A stretch of 64,000 nt of DNA, taken from contig CM030361.1 of NCBI GenBank assembly GCA_017893485.1, positions 144,832,941-144,896,940 of the forward strand, given 5' to 3'. Source of the DNA: Hemerocallis citrina. Lineage: Eukaryota; Streptophyta; Magnoliopsida; Asparagales; Asphodelaceae. The number at the start of each line of letters is the position of its first letter. The first letter of the stretch is position 1. The notes under the pieces are model-generated. The model worked only from the letters and a program-made list of their open reading frames with translations. It searched no databases and had not been told where the DNA came from. A program made the position numbers and the translations under genes. Of the stretch, positions 20,042-32,366 are shown one piece after another.

Positions 20042-21370
20042 GACGAAGGGGTCAGCAGACGACTCGCACGATTCGGGGATGGTGTTCTCCACGATGAATT
20101 TGGCCAGAGCTTGGGCCTTTATTGCCGTTATAGGCTGGTAGCTGATGTCATGCTGACTCAGCTTGATTAACCACTTCATAAGCCGTCCGGAAGTCTCAGG
20201 CTTATGGAGAACCTGTTTCAGCGGTTGGTCGGTAAGGAAGTAGGGGCGGAGCTTTTGGGCCGCCATGATGAGGGCGAGAGCCATCTTCTCTAGTTTCGGG
20301 TAACGGAGTTCAGGATCGCGGAGCACCTTGCTCACGTAATAGATGGGCTTCTATTTCTTCTCCTTTTCCCTTACAAGGACCGCACTGAGCGTCTGCTCTG
20401 AAGCTGCGAGATAGAGGTAGATGACCTCCCCGGGTGCTGGCTTGCTCAGGAGCGGGGGGTTAGCCAAATATTCCTTGAGCTTGTCAAAGGACTCCTGTTG
20501 TTGCTGTCCCCACTCGAAGCCTTTAGCCTTTCTGATGCTTTGAAGAAGGGGAGACACTTCTCCCCAGATTTGGAGAGGAATCGCCTAATCATGACGAGGC
20601 GCCCCGTGAGCCTTTGTACTTCTTTGACGTTAGAGGGAGGAGCCATCTTGAGAATGGCTTGGATCTTTTCGTAGCTGGCCTCTATGCCCCTCTGGCTGAC
20701 CATAAATCCCAAGAATTTGCTCGATGAGACACCGAATGCACACTTGTTCGGGTTTAGCCTCATATTGTGCCTCCTGAGCACTTCGAAGGCTTCTTGAAGG
20801 TCGAGAGTGTGCTCCTGCCCTCGGGTGCTCTTGACCAACATGTCATCAACGTAGACCTCCATGTTTCGGCCAATCTGGTCTCGAAAGACCCTGTTTACAA
20901 GATGCTGATAGGTAGCTCCCATATTTTTCAAGCCGAAGGGTATGACACGGTAGCTAGAGGCCTTGGTCCGTCATGAACGAGGTCTTCGGGATCTCGGGAG
21001 GGAACATCCTGAGTTGGTTGTACCTTGAGAAGGCATCCATAAAACTGAGGAACTCGTGCCCGGAGGTCGCATCGATTAGGGCGTCGATGCTGGGATGAGG
21101 AAAAGGGTCCTTCGGGCACGCCTTATTGAGATCAGTGAAGTTAATGCATATTCTCCAGCTCCCGTTGGCCTTCTTAACCATCACCACATTGGAGAGCCAC
21201 TCAAAGTAGTTCACCTCCTGGATAAAGTGGGCATTGAGGAGTTTCTCAACCTCCTCCTTGATCGCCTGTTGCCTCTCGAGGGCAAACTTCTGCCTCTTCT
21301 GTTGGACAGGCTTGACCCCAGGGGTGACGCTCAGATGGTGCATTGAGAGCTCCTCTGAGATCCCGGGCAT
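20042..21370 (-). pseudogene. Reverse transcriptase and canonical RNase H region (broken)
   Basis: Minus-strand fragments carry RT motifs: CINFTDLNKACPKDPFPHPS, then MEVYVDDMLVKS (YVDD) and KCAFGVSSSKFLGFMVS. The connection/RNase H region with LRPYFLTDQPLKQVLHKPET ends near 20042. At least two frame changes (near 20950 and 20450) and stops break the polyprotein. Confidence 0.88.
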
Positions 21371-21470
21371 GTCGACTGCAGTCCAGGCGAAGAGGTCGCG
21401 ATTCTCCTATATGCACCAAGAGATGTCTTGCTTAATAGAGGGGGAAAGAGCCTTGCTGACACAGAACATC

Positions 21471-22022
21471 TTAGTGGTGTCTTCTTCGGAGAAGGCCACT
21501 TCCTCCAATTCGTCGACAGGCTCGGAGATAGTTTGACCACCTTCCTGAGGAAGTTTGAGTGCTTTCAAAGAGAGAACTGGACCCCCCTATCGAGGTCATA
21601 TAGCACTTCCGAGCCGCTTCTTGGCTTTCCCTCACTTCTCCCACTCCTGAGGGCGTGGGGAACTTTATCTTCATGTGGTAGGCTGAAGGGATGGTTTGAA
21701 GCGTGGCCAAACCTGGTCTACCCAGGATAACATTATAAGCAGCCTTGACGTCGACCACCATGAAGTCTATTGGCTCCGTGCGAGTTGCCGAGGCCTTTCC
21801 TGCCGTTACGTCGAGGGTTATAACTCCCTCGACCGTAACCGGGACCCCAGTGAACCCGTGGAGAGTGTAGCCTACGGGTTTCAGCCGGTCCCTCAATAGC
21901 GGGAGGCCTTTGAAGGCCTCTAAGAAAAGAATGTTGACGGAGCTGCCGTTGTCTACCAAGACCCGACGAACTTTGAAGTTCACCATTCGGAGATTGATGA
22001 CGAGGTCTTCACAGTGGGGCAT
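21471..22022 (-). pseudogene. Aspartic protease of the Tat-type element
   Basis: An open minus-strand stretch has the retropepsin motif VLVDNGSSVNILF and downstream YNVILGRPGLA. It is fused in frame with flanking Tat-type sequence but separated from gag and RT by frame changes. Confidence 0.82.
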
Positions 22023-22271
22023 GCAGACGCCCTCCAGGTCCCTTATCAGAGAACGTCACCGGGACTCCGAGGCCTTTTGGGGGAGGATGGCTCTGCATGA
22101 AGTTAACCTCCCTTACGAAGGCTTTACGGGAGGAGTTGGAATCTCCCCCCATTGGGCCTCCATGTATCAAGTGCAAGATTCCCTCTACTTCGGCCTCCGG
22201 AGTCTCCGTGCACTGCTCGGTTTGCCTGTTGGCCCCCTTTGGCGGTGGAGGCGGATCGGCTCAGTCTCTTC

Positions 22272-24110
22272 TCACAAAGCGAGTGAGCTGCCCTCTCTAG
22301 ATGAGGGCCTCAATCTCGTCTTTGAGGGCCCGACATTCGTCTTTGTCGTGCCATGGTCCCGATGGAAATGGCACCACTTATTTCGGTCTCTCTTCTTTCC
22401 CGGAGTATTCATCTTTGGGGGAGGCAGTAGGAGGCCTTCATTTCCGATCTCCATCAGGATGGCAGATACACTCGCGTTAAGCGAAGTGAATTTCTCGAAC
22501 CAAGGGGGAACGCCGCTGACCCCCATTGTCTTTTTGGAGCTTCTTAGCTCCTTCTTCTGCACCCTTTCGCTTGTTCGCGAAAGATGGGGCCTCAAAGGTG
22601 GGGCAGTGGAGAGCTTCTTCCGCCCGGATGTACTTCTCGCTCCGAAGTAGGAGCTCTGAGAAGTCCCGAGGGGGCTTCTTTGTGAGGGACACCCTGAGGT
22701 CAGCATTGAGGATGTTGGATTGGAAAGTGACAGTGGCCACCAAGGGTTCCAAGGAGGCGATGGATCTGGACTCGGCGGTGAAACGCTTAACGTAGTCCCT
22801 CAACCGTTCGTCCTTCTTTTGGCTGAGGAACAATAGGGAGGCGCTAGTCTTCCCCGTGCGGCGACTGCTCACGAAGTGCGTGAGGAAGAGTCCCTCAAAT
22901 TGGTCGAAGGAGAAGATAGATGCCAGGGCAAGTCGGGAATACCACTCCCGAGGTGGCCCCTTAAGTGTGGCCGGGAATGTCTTGCAGAGGAAGGCATCGG
23001 ATGCATGATGGATCATCATTAGAGTTTTGAAACTCTCAATGTGATCCGCGGGGTCTGAATCCCCTGTGTAGGTCTCGAAGTGTGGAGGCCTGAAGTTATC
23101 GGGAACTGGAGCCTCTATAATGGCGCGGGAGAATGGGGACCTGCTTGGACGAAGGTCTCTTGCCCGTCACTCTTCGTCTCGGTCGAGCTGGCCGAGGTGC
23201 CTCTCCATCTCGTGGAGACGGCGGTAGACCGAGTCCTCCCTTCGGTCTTGCCTGGCTGATCCCCGAGACTCATCCTCATGTCGAGGAAGGCTGGGGCTAC
23301 GCCGGTGATGGCTCAGAGTAGGTGGTGGACTGACTGAGCAACGGGGGTGACTTGGATAGGATGCGGACTTCGGGAGCAGCGGTGATAATCGGGAGAAGGG
23401 CGGCGATGACTCGCAGCTGGCCTAGGACTGTGGGAGCGGTGAGGATGGCGAGGAGCTGGTCGAGGGCTATGGGAGTGGTGAGGATGGCGAGGAGCTGGCG
23501 GAGGGCTGGGAGCCCGACGGCCATTGTTGGGGGCAGCGTTGAATGCCCAAAGGACTGCCTCTTGGAATTGCTGAAATTCCATCCTCATGACGGGGGCCTC
23601 CTGCTCCTTCTGGGTTCGAGGCGCAGGACGGCCCGCCGAGGAGCGGCTCCATCTTAGGCAACGTTGGGGCGACTCCCTCTACCTCCGGGGGGAGTGGGAC
23701 CTCCCTCGGTCGGATCGGCTCTGCGACCGGCGAGGGTTCGCATCGTGGGTCTGCCTCTCATCCAGATGGGTACGGAGGTTGGGTCCACACTCGGTCTGCC
23801 GATTATTAAGCACATGTCGCAGATCCTTGGGAGTGGGAGGAGTATAGGAAGCCATAGTGTATCGACATTGTGGATGGAAACCCGAACCTGATGCACAGGT
23901 TGCTTGCGGCGGCTTCTTTGATAGGGTTCCCCCATGGCGACCTGAAGTCCCAGAGGCTGCTGAATGGACTGCGGAGCCTGGGGATCGAGCTGCAGGGCCG
24001 ATTGGTTGGGAGGGGGGAGATCCCCTTACGGAGGAGGAGGAGGGGGATGAGAAGAGGTTGTTCTTCGGTTGGAGTTTACGGGTCTCTTCTTGGGAGGCAT
24101 TGTTGGGAGT
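22272..24110 (-). pseudogene. Gag of the Tat-type element (broken)
   Basis: From right to left: an N-terminal Pro/Ser-rich start (MPPKKRPVNSN near 24098), a His/Arg/Pro/Ser-rich low-complexity stretch (about 23590-23310), the Retrotrans_gag core (22477-23019: FPATLKGPPREWYSRLA, LRDYVKRFTAESRSI) and a degraded Cys-His zinc motif (WCHFHRDHG, final Cys lost) near 22370. Several frame changes. It belongs with the RT/INT set. Confidence 0.8.
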
Positions 24111-24152
24111 AGCTTTGGTGGAAGGAGGAGGGTTGGATCGCTTGTCGAGATG

Positions 24153-24172
24153 GTTCCCACAGACGGCACCAA
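24153..24172 (-). promoter_or_regulatory. Probable primer binding site of the Tat-type element
   Basis: On the minus strand the sequence just after the presumed LTR end reads TTGGTGCCGTCTGTGGGAA, a motif found next to the LTR in many Tat-like elements. The primer tRNA is not certain. Confidence 0.5.
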
Positions 24173-24174
24173 TC

Positions 24175-24727
24175 TGTTGCCACTGGATTCTGGTGTGGGG
24201 GCAATAGATGAGATTTGTAGGTTCGTGAGGAACTCGAACAGGCTGGATCTCTCTTCTTCCTTTTTGATAGGTTGACTCCTTGGTGCTCCCGCTGACTTGC
24301 ACAAACGTTCGAAATACCGGGATGGATCTCGGCGACGAACCCTCCAACACTCTTGTCAATAGCAGAAAAAGTAAAGGGAAAGAGCATAAGTGTGCAAAGA
24401 GTGATCACCTATGACAGTAGGAGGTAGGGGGTATTTATAGTCGCCATGGGGATCTCTTTCAGGATAAGAGTGAATCCCTACTTTCCGGTGTGGCTGGATA
24501 GGGGTGGTTATAACTACCCCCTCAAGATAGGGACAAGCCAGGATCTGCTAATCTGTTGAACTGGTCCCTAACGGGCTGAGATCCGTTCACGGGCTAGCGG
24601 TCCAAGAGGAGAGACCCGGTTCCCGATTCGGACCCATCTGCAGGTGAAATTACCATCTTACCCTGCGACTTCAAGATTCGTGCCCGCTTTGAACGGTTCC
24701 GATTTAACCCCATTTTTAGCCATATCA
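24175..24727 (-). mobile_element. 5' LTR of the Tat-type element
   Basis: About 553 bp, ending in TG..CA on either strand (TGTTGCC at 24175, CCATATCA at 24720-24727). 24345-24727 aligns with 1-398. A minus-strand TATA (CTATAAATACC) lies at about 24430-24440. The inner boundary is inferred from the PBS-like motif. Confidence 0.7.
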
Positions 24728-25246
24728 ATTATAATTGCATGTTAAGGTAATGTTTCATGTCTAATAAGACTTGATGTCATAATTGAGAGATAAATTTCTA
24801 AAATCTTGAAATATGTTAACATTAATAATATAAATAATATAAACGTAATAGTAAATTTAAAAAAAAATTGAAACACTCTTTCAGATTGTTATATCTGTGA
24901 GAGTTGCTAATATAAGGTATTGACATTACTCTCTGTAAGAGGAGCGGATGGATCATTTGTTAGTTACTTAACATACCCATTGAATTTTCAGTACTTTCTG
25001 TTGCAATATGTCCACCAATTTTGTTTCCTTCCTCCATTGAATGAAATGTTGAGTTTTTATTTTTCTCTTTAAAATATTTACTTCTACATTTTCTTAACTA
25101 TTTTTTTAATTTCCTTTTCAAATGAAAAACTAAATGAGATTTATTTAACAACTGAGACAATGGAGAGTTTTTAACAAAATAATATAATATATCTTTTCGT
25201 GTGGGGTATATGCTAGTTTGATATCTTATTATCTAGTTCAAATTAA
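24728..25246. other. AT-rich intergenic DNA
   Basis: No ORF or RNA gene is visible; short A/T runs only. Confidence 0.6.
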
Positions 25247-25382
25247 GGGTAAAAGTTATGAAACCCCCAACATTTGGTAGTTTAATTACGAAACCCCCTC
25301 AAGTTTTTTTGGATCAATTTACCCTTCAGATGACGCCATATCATTTTTTTACTAGTTTCTTCAGTACCTGCAATGACCATAA
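25247..25382. mobile_element. MITE, left part (Tourist-like), split by copia
   Basis: Starts GGGTAAAAGTTATGAAACCC after TAA (25244-25246). Its reverse complement matches the end of 33365-33610 over more than 100 bp, so the terminal inverted repeats are long. TAA on both outer sides (33611-33613 on the right) suggests a 3-bp duplication as made by PIF/Harbinger transposases. Without the copia the element is about 380 bp. Confidence 0.65.
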
Positions 25383-26366
25383 TGTAAATCACCCTAGGGC
25401 GGATGAATAGGGTGATTGTGTGGAATTTAAAAATTAAAAAAATTAAGTTGCAAAGTAAATGAGAAGAGATAAGAAATGCAAACACAGCAAGCACAAGTGA
25501 CGCAGCGATATAACGTGTTTCGAACCCCAGGTCTACGTCCACACTACCTACTTATAGCAATTCTCCACCACAAGTGTTCGACTATACTCAAACCCTTGTA
25601 CAGTGATTCTCGAATTCAGGTCGAAAGACCTATTACACCCACAGGACTTCTAACACAAGCTCCGTCAATCTCACCGAGGTGGAAGAAAAGAAAAACTCAA
25701 GATCCTTAATGATTCTGACTGAAGAAAACAACTAATTATCACACACACTCAGGTTGATTGTTGAATTGATTAGTTCAGAATATTTTTCTCAGAGTAATAG
25801 GTAAAGAATACACAATGAGTTCATCCAAATATATAGACGGGAAAGTGTATCTATCAAAAATAGAAACAATACATTCCAAAAAAAAATGAACTGCGCAAGT
25901 TACGGTCGACCGCAATAAAGGGACAGTCGACCGTTCATCTTTAAATGAAAAGTCAAAAGATGAATGGTCGACTGGTTCATTATATTGCTATAACGTGCGG
26001 TCAACTGTGGTGTGGTCAACCGACCAACCGCAATCGTGTTGTTCATGACGAGTCCACTTTATATTCTTACCATATACTAATCAATTCACAATCAATTAAA
26101 TACATATAAAATCTTACAAATATGGAATCCCAATAACTGATTTTGCTGGCTTTCTTGGGCACTAATTAAAATGTGCTTCTTTTTGATTAACTTCTTCCTT
26201 TGCTTGATCTTGCAATCCTTCTTTATTGCTTTCCTTCTTTGCTTATTCTTGAATTTCTTTTGAATCTTTTGTTGATATTATTTAATCCTGAAAATCTGAA
26301 CAACTCGAACTTAAACTTATTAATATTTATAGGTACGTTTTATGCACACCAAACTAAGAGTTAACA
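25383..26366 (-). mobile_element. 3' LTR of the SIRE-like copia
   Basis: 984 bp. Contains intact GTCGAC palindromes at 25905, 25926 and 25967 and decayed versions (GTCAAC) around 26000-26030. Confidence 0.9.
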
Positions 26367-26381
26367 GTCTCCCCCTTTTGA
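26367..26381 (-). promoter_or_regulatory. Polypurine tract of the SIRE-like copia
   Basis: Plus-strand GTCTCCCCCTTTTGA, i.e. a minus-strand AAAAGGGGGAGAC directly before the 3' LTR. Confidence 0.8.
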
Positions 26382-27300
26382 TAGGAACAAAACATACCTT
26401 TGAATGTTGAAAATAAAAAAATGAACAATAAAGCATATAAATACTCCCCCTTAATTCAACACTTCCTGTAACACAAATTTCCATAGATAAAGAACATTTA
26501 AGAGTTAAATTTATTTTCAGTAACTTTTAGTTAAAAGCATTCATAAAAAGTTCTCCCCCTTTTTGGAACACACCAAGAGGGGGCAGAAGAATATCATAAT
26601 AGAATATCACATACATTCCCCTAAATCTATTAAAAGAAATTAAATTAACATAGAAATTAAATCCCTAAAAAAGAGATTAATTTGGGGAAGATAATACTTT
26701 TTAAAACGTAAGAAAAATCTACTTACATGATACTGTTGATCACGAGACTCTTTGATATACAGTAAGAGCTCTTCATTGTATCATAGATTTGAGATTTTTC
26801 CCACTACAGACGCGTGGCATAGAACAAAGAAAGAAGAAGATTGAATTTCAAGTAATCAAAATCATAGATTACTGTAAATAGATTTCTTTCAGCACAAATA
26901 AAAAATGAGCAATCAGTAAAAGAACCGTTCGACCATAAAATGAAGAACCAATTTAGCTTATAAAATGCAGAACCAACCCGAGAGCAAACCGGTCGACCGC
27001 ACGGTCGACCGTAAACCCTGTAAAAACAATTTTGATGGTATAACAAAAAACAGAGAGTGAACATGTCCACCGTACGGTCGACCGCAAAGACTGAAACCCA
27101 ATTTGTGAAAACAATCGAAAAACAAAACGAAGACCGAGAGCGCGACGATCGATCGCCCAGTCGACTATACGCCTTCACAGGCGTATAGTCGCCCGTTCAG
27201 TCGACCGAAAACCCAGATTAAGCAAAAATATTAATAACATTCAATTCTCCCTTTAAAAAACAAAATCGTTTTTCATCTAAAGGCTTTGTAAAGATATCAG
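26382..27300 (-). other. 3' untranslated region of the SIRE-like copia with GTCGAC cluster
   Basis: No convincing product. Five GTCGAC palindromes lie at 26992, 27004, 27077, 27160 and 27200, most within CGGTCGACCG or CAGTCGAC contexts. An apparent 124-codon minus frame at 26804-27178 runs through this low-complexity stretch and is probably chance. Confidence 0.55.
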
Positions 27301-27389
27301 CAAGTTGAGAATCAGTGGAAACATATTCAAGAATAATATCTTCCTTTTGAAAATGGTCTTTAATAAAGTAGGTACCGAATATCAATATG

Positions 27390-30300
27390 TTTTGTGCGAC
27401 TATGTTGATCGGAATTTTTTGTCATATGAATAGTACTAGTATTATCGCATTTAATTGGAATGTGATCAAAAAATACCTTGTAGTCCTCTAAAGTGTGTTT
27501 CATCCATAATACCTGCGCACAGCAGGATCTGACGGTAATATATTCAGCTTCGGCAGTGGAGAGAGTTACAGGATTCTACTTCTTGGATGCCCATGAGACA
27601 AGACAGTTTCCCAAGAAGAGACATGTGCCGCTAGTATTTTTTCTGTCTGTTAAGCTGCCGGCATAATCTGCATCAGAGTACCCTACAGGAGAAAAGTTTC
27701 TGTTTTTCGAGTACCAAAGTCTAGTATTTGGTGTGCCTATAAGATATCGAATGATACGCTTAACTACAACCAAATGTGATTCTTTGGGACACGGTTGAAA
27801 GTGTGCATATAAACAAATACTAAACATGATATCTGGCCGAGATGCAGTAATATAAAGCAAACTACCAATCATACACGATAAGTAGAAATGTCAACATTGT
27901 TACCAGATTCATCCTTGGAATGCTTAGTTTGCCATTGGTGTTTTGTAAGCATTTGCATTTTCAAGTCCAAACTTTCTGGCTAGTTCCTTTGGATATTTGG
28001 ATTGATTTATAAAGATGTCATCCTTTCTTTGTTGTATTTGAAGTCCAAAAAAATAAGTTAGTTCACCCATCATACTCATTTCGAACTCATCCTGCATTTG
28101 CTTTGAAAATTCCTTGCAAAGATTTTCATTAGTAGATCCAAATATAATATCATCAACATAAATTTGAACAATTAAAATATCTTTTAAAACATGTTTTACA
28201 AATAGTGTAGTGTCTAATTTTCCTTTAGAGAAGCTTATGTGAAATAGAAATGAACTTAGTCGTTCATACCAAACACGAGGAGCTTCCTTCAAATCATACA
28301 AAGCTTTATCAAGACGGAAAACATGATTTGGGTGTATGAGATTAGTGAATCCCAGTAGTTTTGCAACATAAACTTCTTCCAAAATAACACCATTTAAGTA
28401 AGCACTTTTGACATCCATTTGAAAAAGAGTGAAGTCCATATAAGAAGCAAAAGCAAGTAAAATGCGAATGGCTTCAAGCCGTGCAACAGGTGCAAAAGTT
28501 TCATCAAAATCGACACGTTCTTGTTGGTTATAATCTTGTGCAACAAGACGGGTCTTATTTCTAGTAATAGTGCCTGATTCATCCAATTTGTTCCTAAATA
28601 CCCACTTAGTTCCAAGTATGGTCCTGTTGTGAGGTCTAGGAATGAGTCACCATACTTGATTCCTTTCGAATTGATTAAGTTCTTTTTGCATTGCAATGAT
28701 CCAGTCATTATCTTGCAAGGCCTCCTTAACATTCTTAGGTTCAAGTATAGAAACGAAAGCGGAAAAACACATGAAATTTTGAGCTTGTGTGCGAGTAGTT
28801 ACCCTTTTCAACATATCGCTTCGTATAAGATTTAGTGGATGGCCAGACATGATTTTCCATGCGAGGCGCCTTTCGTTGGTAGAAAATTGATGTTGTGTAT
28901 GATCATCTTCCATGGCATCAATTAGTTGTGTAGGCATTTCTTCTATTTGAGATTTGGATGCATCTTCATTTTGAGGAGGCTTATGATTTTGAGAATCCAC
29001 ATTTTGTTCTTGGTCAATGTGTACCTGTTTCTTTTCAACTCGAACACCTGTCTCATCATTATCAACTACATGCAATATTTTTTTGGTGTAGGGATTAGTT
29101 TTATCAAATATAACATCAATGGATTCTTGAATGGTGCATCTTTTTTTATTAAATGCACGATATGTTTTGCTACTTAAGGAATATCCTAAGAGTACGTCTT
29201 CATCACTTTTACGATTAAATTTTTCCAAATTATCAAGAGTATTTAAAATAAACACTTTACACCCAAAGATGCGAAAGTAACTTAGGTTGGGAATTTTGCC
29301 ATAATACAGTACAAAAGGTATTTTCTCAAGATATTTTCTAATGATTACTTTGTTAATTGTATAACATGCCGTATTGACAGCCACTACCCAAAATAATTTA
29401 GGTAAATCTTTTTCATTAAGCATGGTTCGGGCTATTTCTTGAAGAGATCGATTTTTCCTTTCAATAACCCCATTTTGTTGGGGAGTGCAAGGGCAAGCGG
29501 ACTCATGTTTTATTCCCTTTTTATCACAAAATGATGTGAAGAGTTCGTTTTGAAATTCTCCACCATGATCACTACGAATTATAACAATGGTGAGGCTTTT
29601 CTTATTTTCCACTCTACGACAGAATTTTTGAAAAAATACAATGGGTCATCTTTTTGTGACAAAAAGGCAATCCAAGTAAATCTACTATAATCATCCGCAA
29701 TTACAAAGGCATATCGTGCACCTCCATTACTACATGTTCGTGATGGTCTAAATAGGTCCATGTGCAAAAGATCAAGGGGTCTAGAAGTTGATACCATTTT
29801 CTTGAGCATGTGAGAACTTTTAGTTTACTTACCGAACTGGCACGACTTACAAGGTTTATCTTTTTCGAATTTGATTTTAGGGATCCCCCTCACAAGCTCC
29901 TTGGTTACAACATTTGTTGAGATTATCCATGGCTGTGTGTCCAAGTCTCCGATGCCATAATCAACCATCCTTATTCTTAGCAACAAAACACCTCATATTT
30001 TTCTTTGCTAATTCATTAGAATTTATGTCATATACATTGTTGCATCTGTTAGTAAGAAGTAAACAAGAATTATTGCTATCTAGTATAGTGCATGCATTTA
30101 TATCAAAAATAACAGTATAACCTTTATCACATAATTTACTGACACTAAGTAAATTGTGTTTCAAACCTCTTACCAATAGAACATCCTCAATGGAGCATGA
30201 AAAACCAGAGTTTATTTTACCTTTACCAATGGTTTGACCATTGCTATTATCTCCAAAGATGATATCCTTCCCTTTTTTCCTTAATAGTGATGTAAAGTAT

Positions 30301-31000
30301 CTATTGTCACCTGTCATATGATTTGAGCATCCACTATTAAGGTACCACGATCTTTAGTCTTGATACACTGAGGTATCTACATCAAGATTAGTAGGTATAT
30401 TTTTGGGTGTCCAAGTTTGTTTTGAACTTGCATTTACATTTTTTCTTACCCAAACAAAATTAGTATTCCTTTTTAGTGAATAATTGTAAGAAATATGCCC
30501 TAGTCTATAGCAGTAGTGACATATGATACGATTATGCCTTGGGTCATGCACACTTGCATAGTTTTGAGTTGGTTTGTGATTATGTTGGTGACTGTACAAG
30601 TGTGTATGACATGATGATTTAGATTTTTGATGGTGTATTGGCTCTTCGTAACCAAGACCTCGATTATCATGATGAGATCTTGAATTCTTTGTAATAAGGT
30701 AACTGGGCCCTTCATATTTTCAACAATTTTCTCGAGCTCAATTACTCTTTTAGAAAGTCTTTTCCTAGTCATCTCATCGTCTTTTGTGTTCCAACGAAGA
30801 GTGTCTAGTGTGGCATCAAGTATTCTATTTTGCTCAAGGGCTTTATTACAACCTTCCACTACCTCATCAAATTTTCTTTTACATTCTTTTAAATCATCAG
30901 TGAGTTTAGCAATATAAACAGATTTCTCATGAATTTCTCTTAAGTTTTCATTATGTGTTGCTGAAGATTCTTGAATTTTTTGTTTTAAAAGTTCATTTTT
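27390..31000 (-). pseudogene. Copia pol (protease to RNase H), broken
   Basis: Right to left: protease-region remnant near 30300 (MTGDNRYFTSLLRKKG), GAG-pre-integrase, integrase (RSDHGGEFQN near 29570, CPCTPQQNGVIERKNRSL near 29490), RT (VKSAYLNGVILEEVYV near 28400; QIYVDDIIFGS near 28160, YVDD) and RNase H (GYSDADYAGSLTDRKNTSG near 27670, then a STAEAEY-type motif just past a stop near 27575). At least seven frame changes or stops. The domain order protease-integrase-RT-RNase H defines Ty1/copia. Confidence 0.88.
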
Positions 31001-32311
31001 CTATAGCAATACATCATGATTTTTTCTAAATGAATCGAATTTTTCCATAATTAAAGAATTTTTATTTTTAAGTTTTTTTTTATTTTTAGCAAAGTAAGAG
31101 TCATGAGATTCATTTGAAATTTGTTTGTATTGTCTCAATTCACGACTCAATTTCTTAGCATAATCTTTTAGTCCATTACACATGTCTACTAACTCATCAT
31201 AAGTGGGTTCTTCGATTACCTCTTCTTGAGATGGTGATTGCACCTCACCATTTTCAAGAGCCATAAAGCCAACATTGTTGTGATATTGCTCATCCTCACT
31301 TGAATCTGAGTCTAGCCATGTTGCCTTCAGCACCTTCTTTTTCAATCCCAGATTAGAGTGGTAGTAGTCCCTATTCCTTTCCTGTGATACGGGACAATTT
31401 TCCCGAATGTGTCCAGTCTTCTTGCATTTGTAGCATACGTCTTTTTTATCCTTTTCTCTTTCTCCTTGATACCTGCCATATTTTTTATGTTTAAGGTACT
31501 TACAAAATTGCTTAGCCAATAAGACGATATCTTCGTCTGACTCCTCACGGTCTGATTCTGCTTTTGATGGTCGGAATTTTTCTGCTTTCAGGGCGATGGT
31601 CCTCTCTTCGGTTTTTGGTTCAATCCCGATGTTCTGCCTGTATCTTTTGGTTTCTGTCATTTTCATCTCGTATGTCTTCAGCTTTCCTGGGAAGGTGTGG
31701 TAATCGAATCCCTTTTCCTCAAGCGTCTCCCTCATTACAGTAGCTTTTACATCTCATTCAAGCGTGAGACAGCTTATGAGTTTTCCGACCTTTCGGTCAT
31801 CATCCAACCCCTTACCTAAGTTCTCAAGCTTGTGTGCAATGATATCGAAACGGGCAAGCATTTGATCTACGTTTTCTCCTTGCAACATACGAAAAATATC
31901 AAACTTATAAAAACATAAATTTACTTTTGCTTTTACCTCAGAAGCAGTTCCCTCATGCCGTTTCAGCATGTTGTTCCAAATTTCGTATGTTGTCTTACAA
32001 TTTTGCCTGCATTACATTAATTTTTCATTATTCAATCCTGCATATAGAGCCTTCATAGCTTTGGAATTTGCAGTTTTTAGTGCTAACTCTGCTTTTGAGA
32101 ATGTCGTCTTTCCATCGCTGATCAGAATATCTATTTTATTTATGCACACATTCCAAACTTCTTCTCCAAGCATCTGTAAGAAATGAGACATGCGAACTTT
32201 TCAAACATCATAGCATTTTTTATCAAAATATGGTGAGCGTGTAAGACTTGTCCCATTGGAGACGAATGGCTCCGATGAGTACAAGTTTTCAGGAAGAGAG
32301 ATTTCGGCCAT
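31001..32311 (-). pseudogene. Copia gag, broken
   Basis: Start chosen at the ATG read from 32311 on the minus strand, just inside the PBS. Fragments include LKRHEGTASEVKAKVNL and FDIIAHKLENLGKG. A CCHC knuckle, CYKCKKTGHIRENC, lies near 31400-31440. A Glu/Lys-rich coiled-coil tail lies near 31001-31260. Stops near 31750, 32000 and 32200. Confidence 0.82.
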
Positions 32312-32348
32312 TGGACCTTTTACTTAAGCTTTTAAGCTTTTGATAAGC

Positions 32349-32364
32349 ACCTCGCTCTGATACC
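32349..32364 (-). promoter_or_regulatory. Primer binding site (Met tRNA) of the SIRE-like copia
   Basis: Plus-strand CCTCGCTCTGATACCA, i.e. TGGTATCAGAGCGAGG on the minus strand, adjacent to the right LTR. Confidence 0.88.
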
Positions 32365-32366
32365 AC

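Larger units (their letters stand above)
1..24727 (-). mobile_element. Ty3/gypsy element, Tat/Retand type, decayed, host of a nested insertion
   Basis: LTR-like sequence lies at 1-398 and 24175-24727. Between them, read on the minus strand from right to left, come gag, protease, RT, RNase H, a second archaeal-type RNase H and integrase (down to 18325). A long non-coding tail with tandem arrays and an opposite-strand gene follow. The second RNase H, the lack of a chromodomain and the antisense Transposase_28-like gene are typical of Tat-lineage elements. Removing the nested 11.8-kb insertion leaves about 13 kb, a normal size for the lineage. Reading frames are broken many times, so it is not autonomous. 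The left LTR starts outside the window, so the target-site duplication cannot be checked. Confidence 0.85.

Noticed and set aside
26804..27178. 124-codon minus-strand gene in the SIRE-like copia 3' UTR
   Set aside because: Composition-driven, no similarity recognised, and lies over the palindrome cluster.
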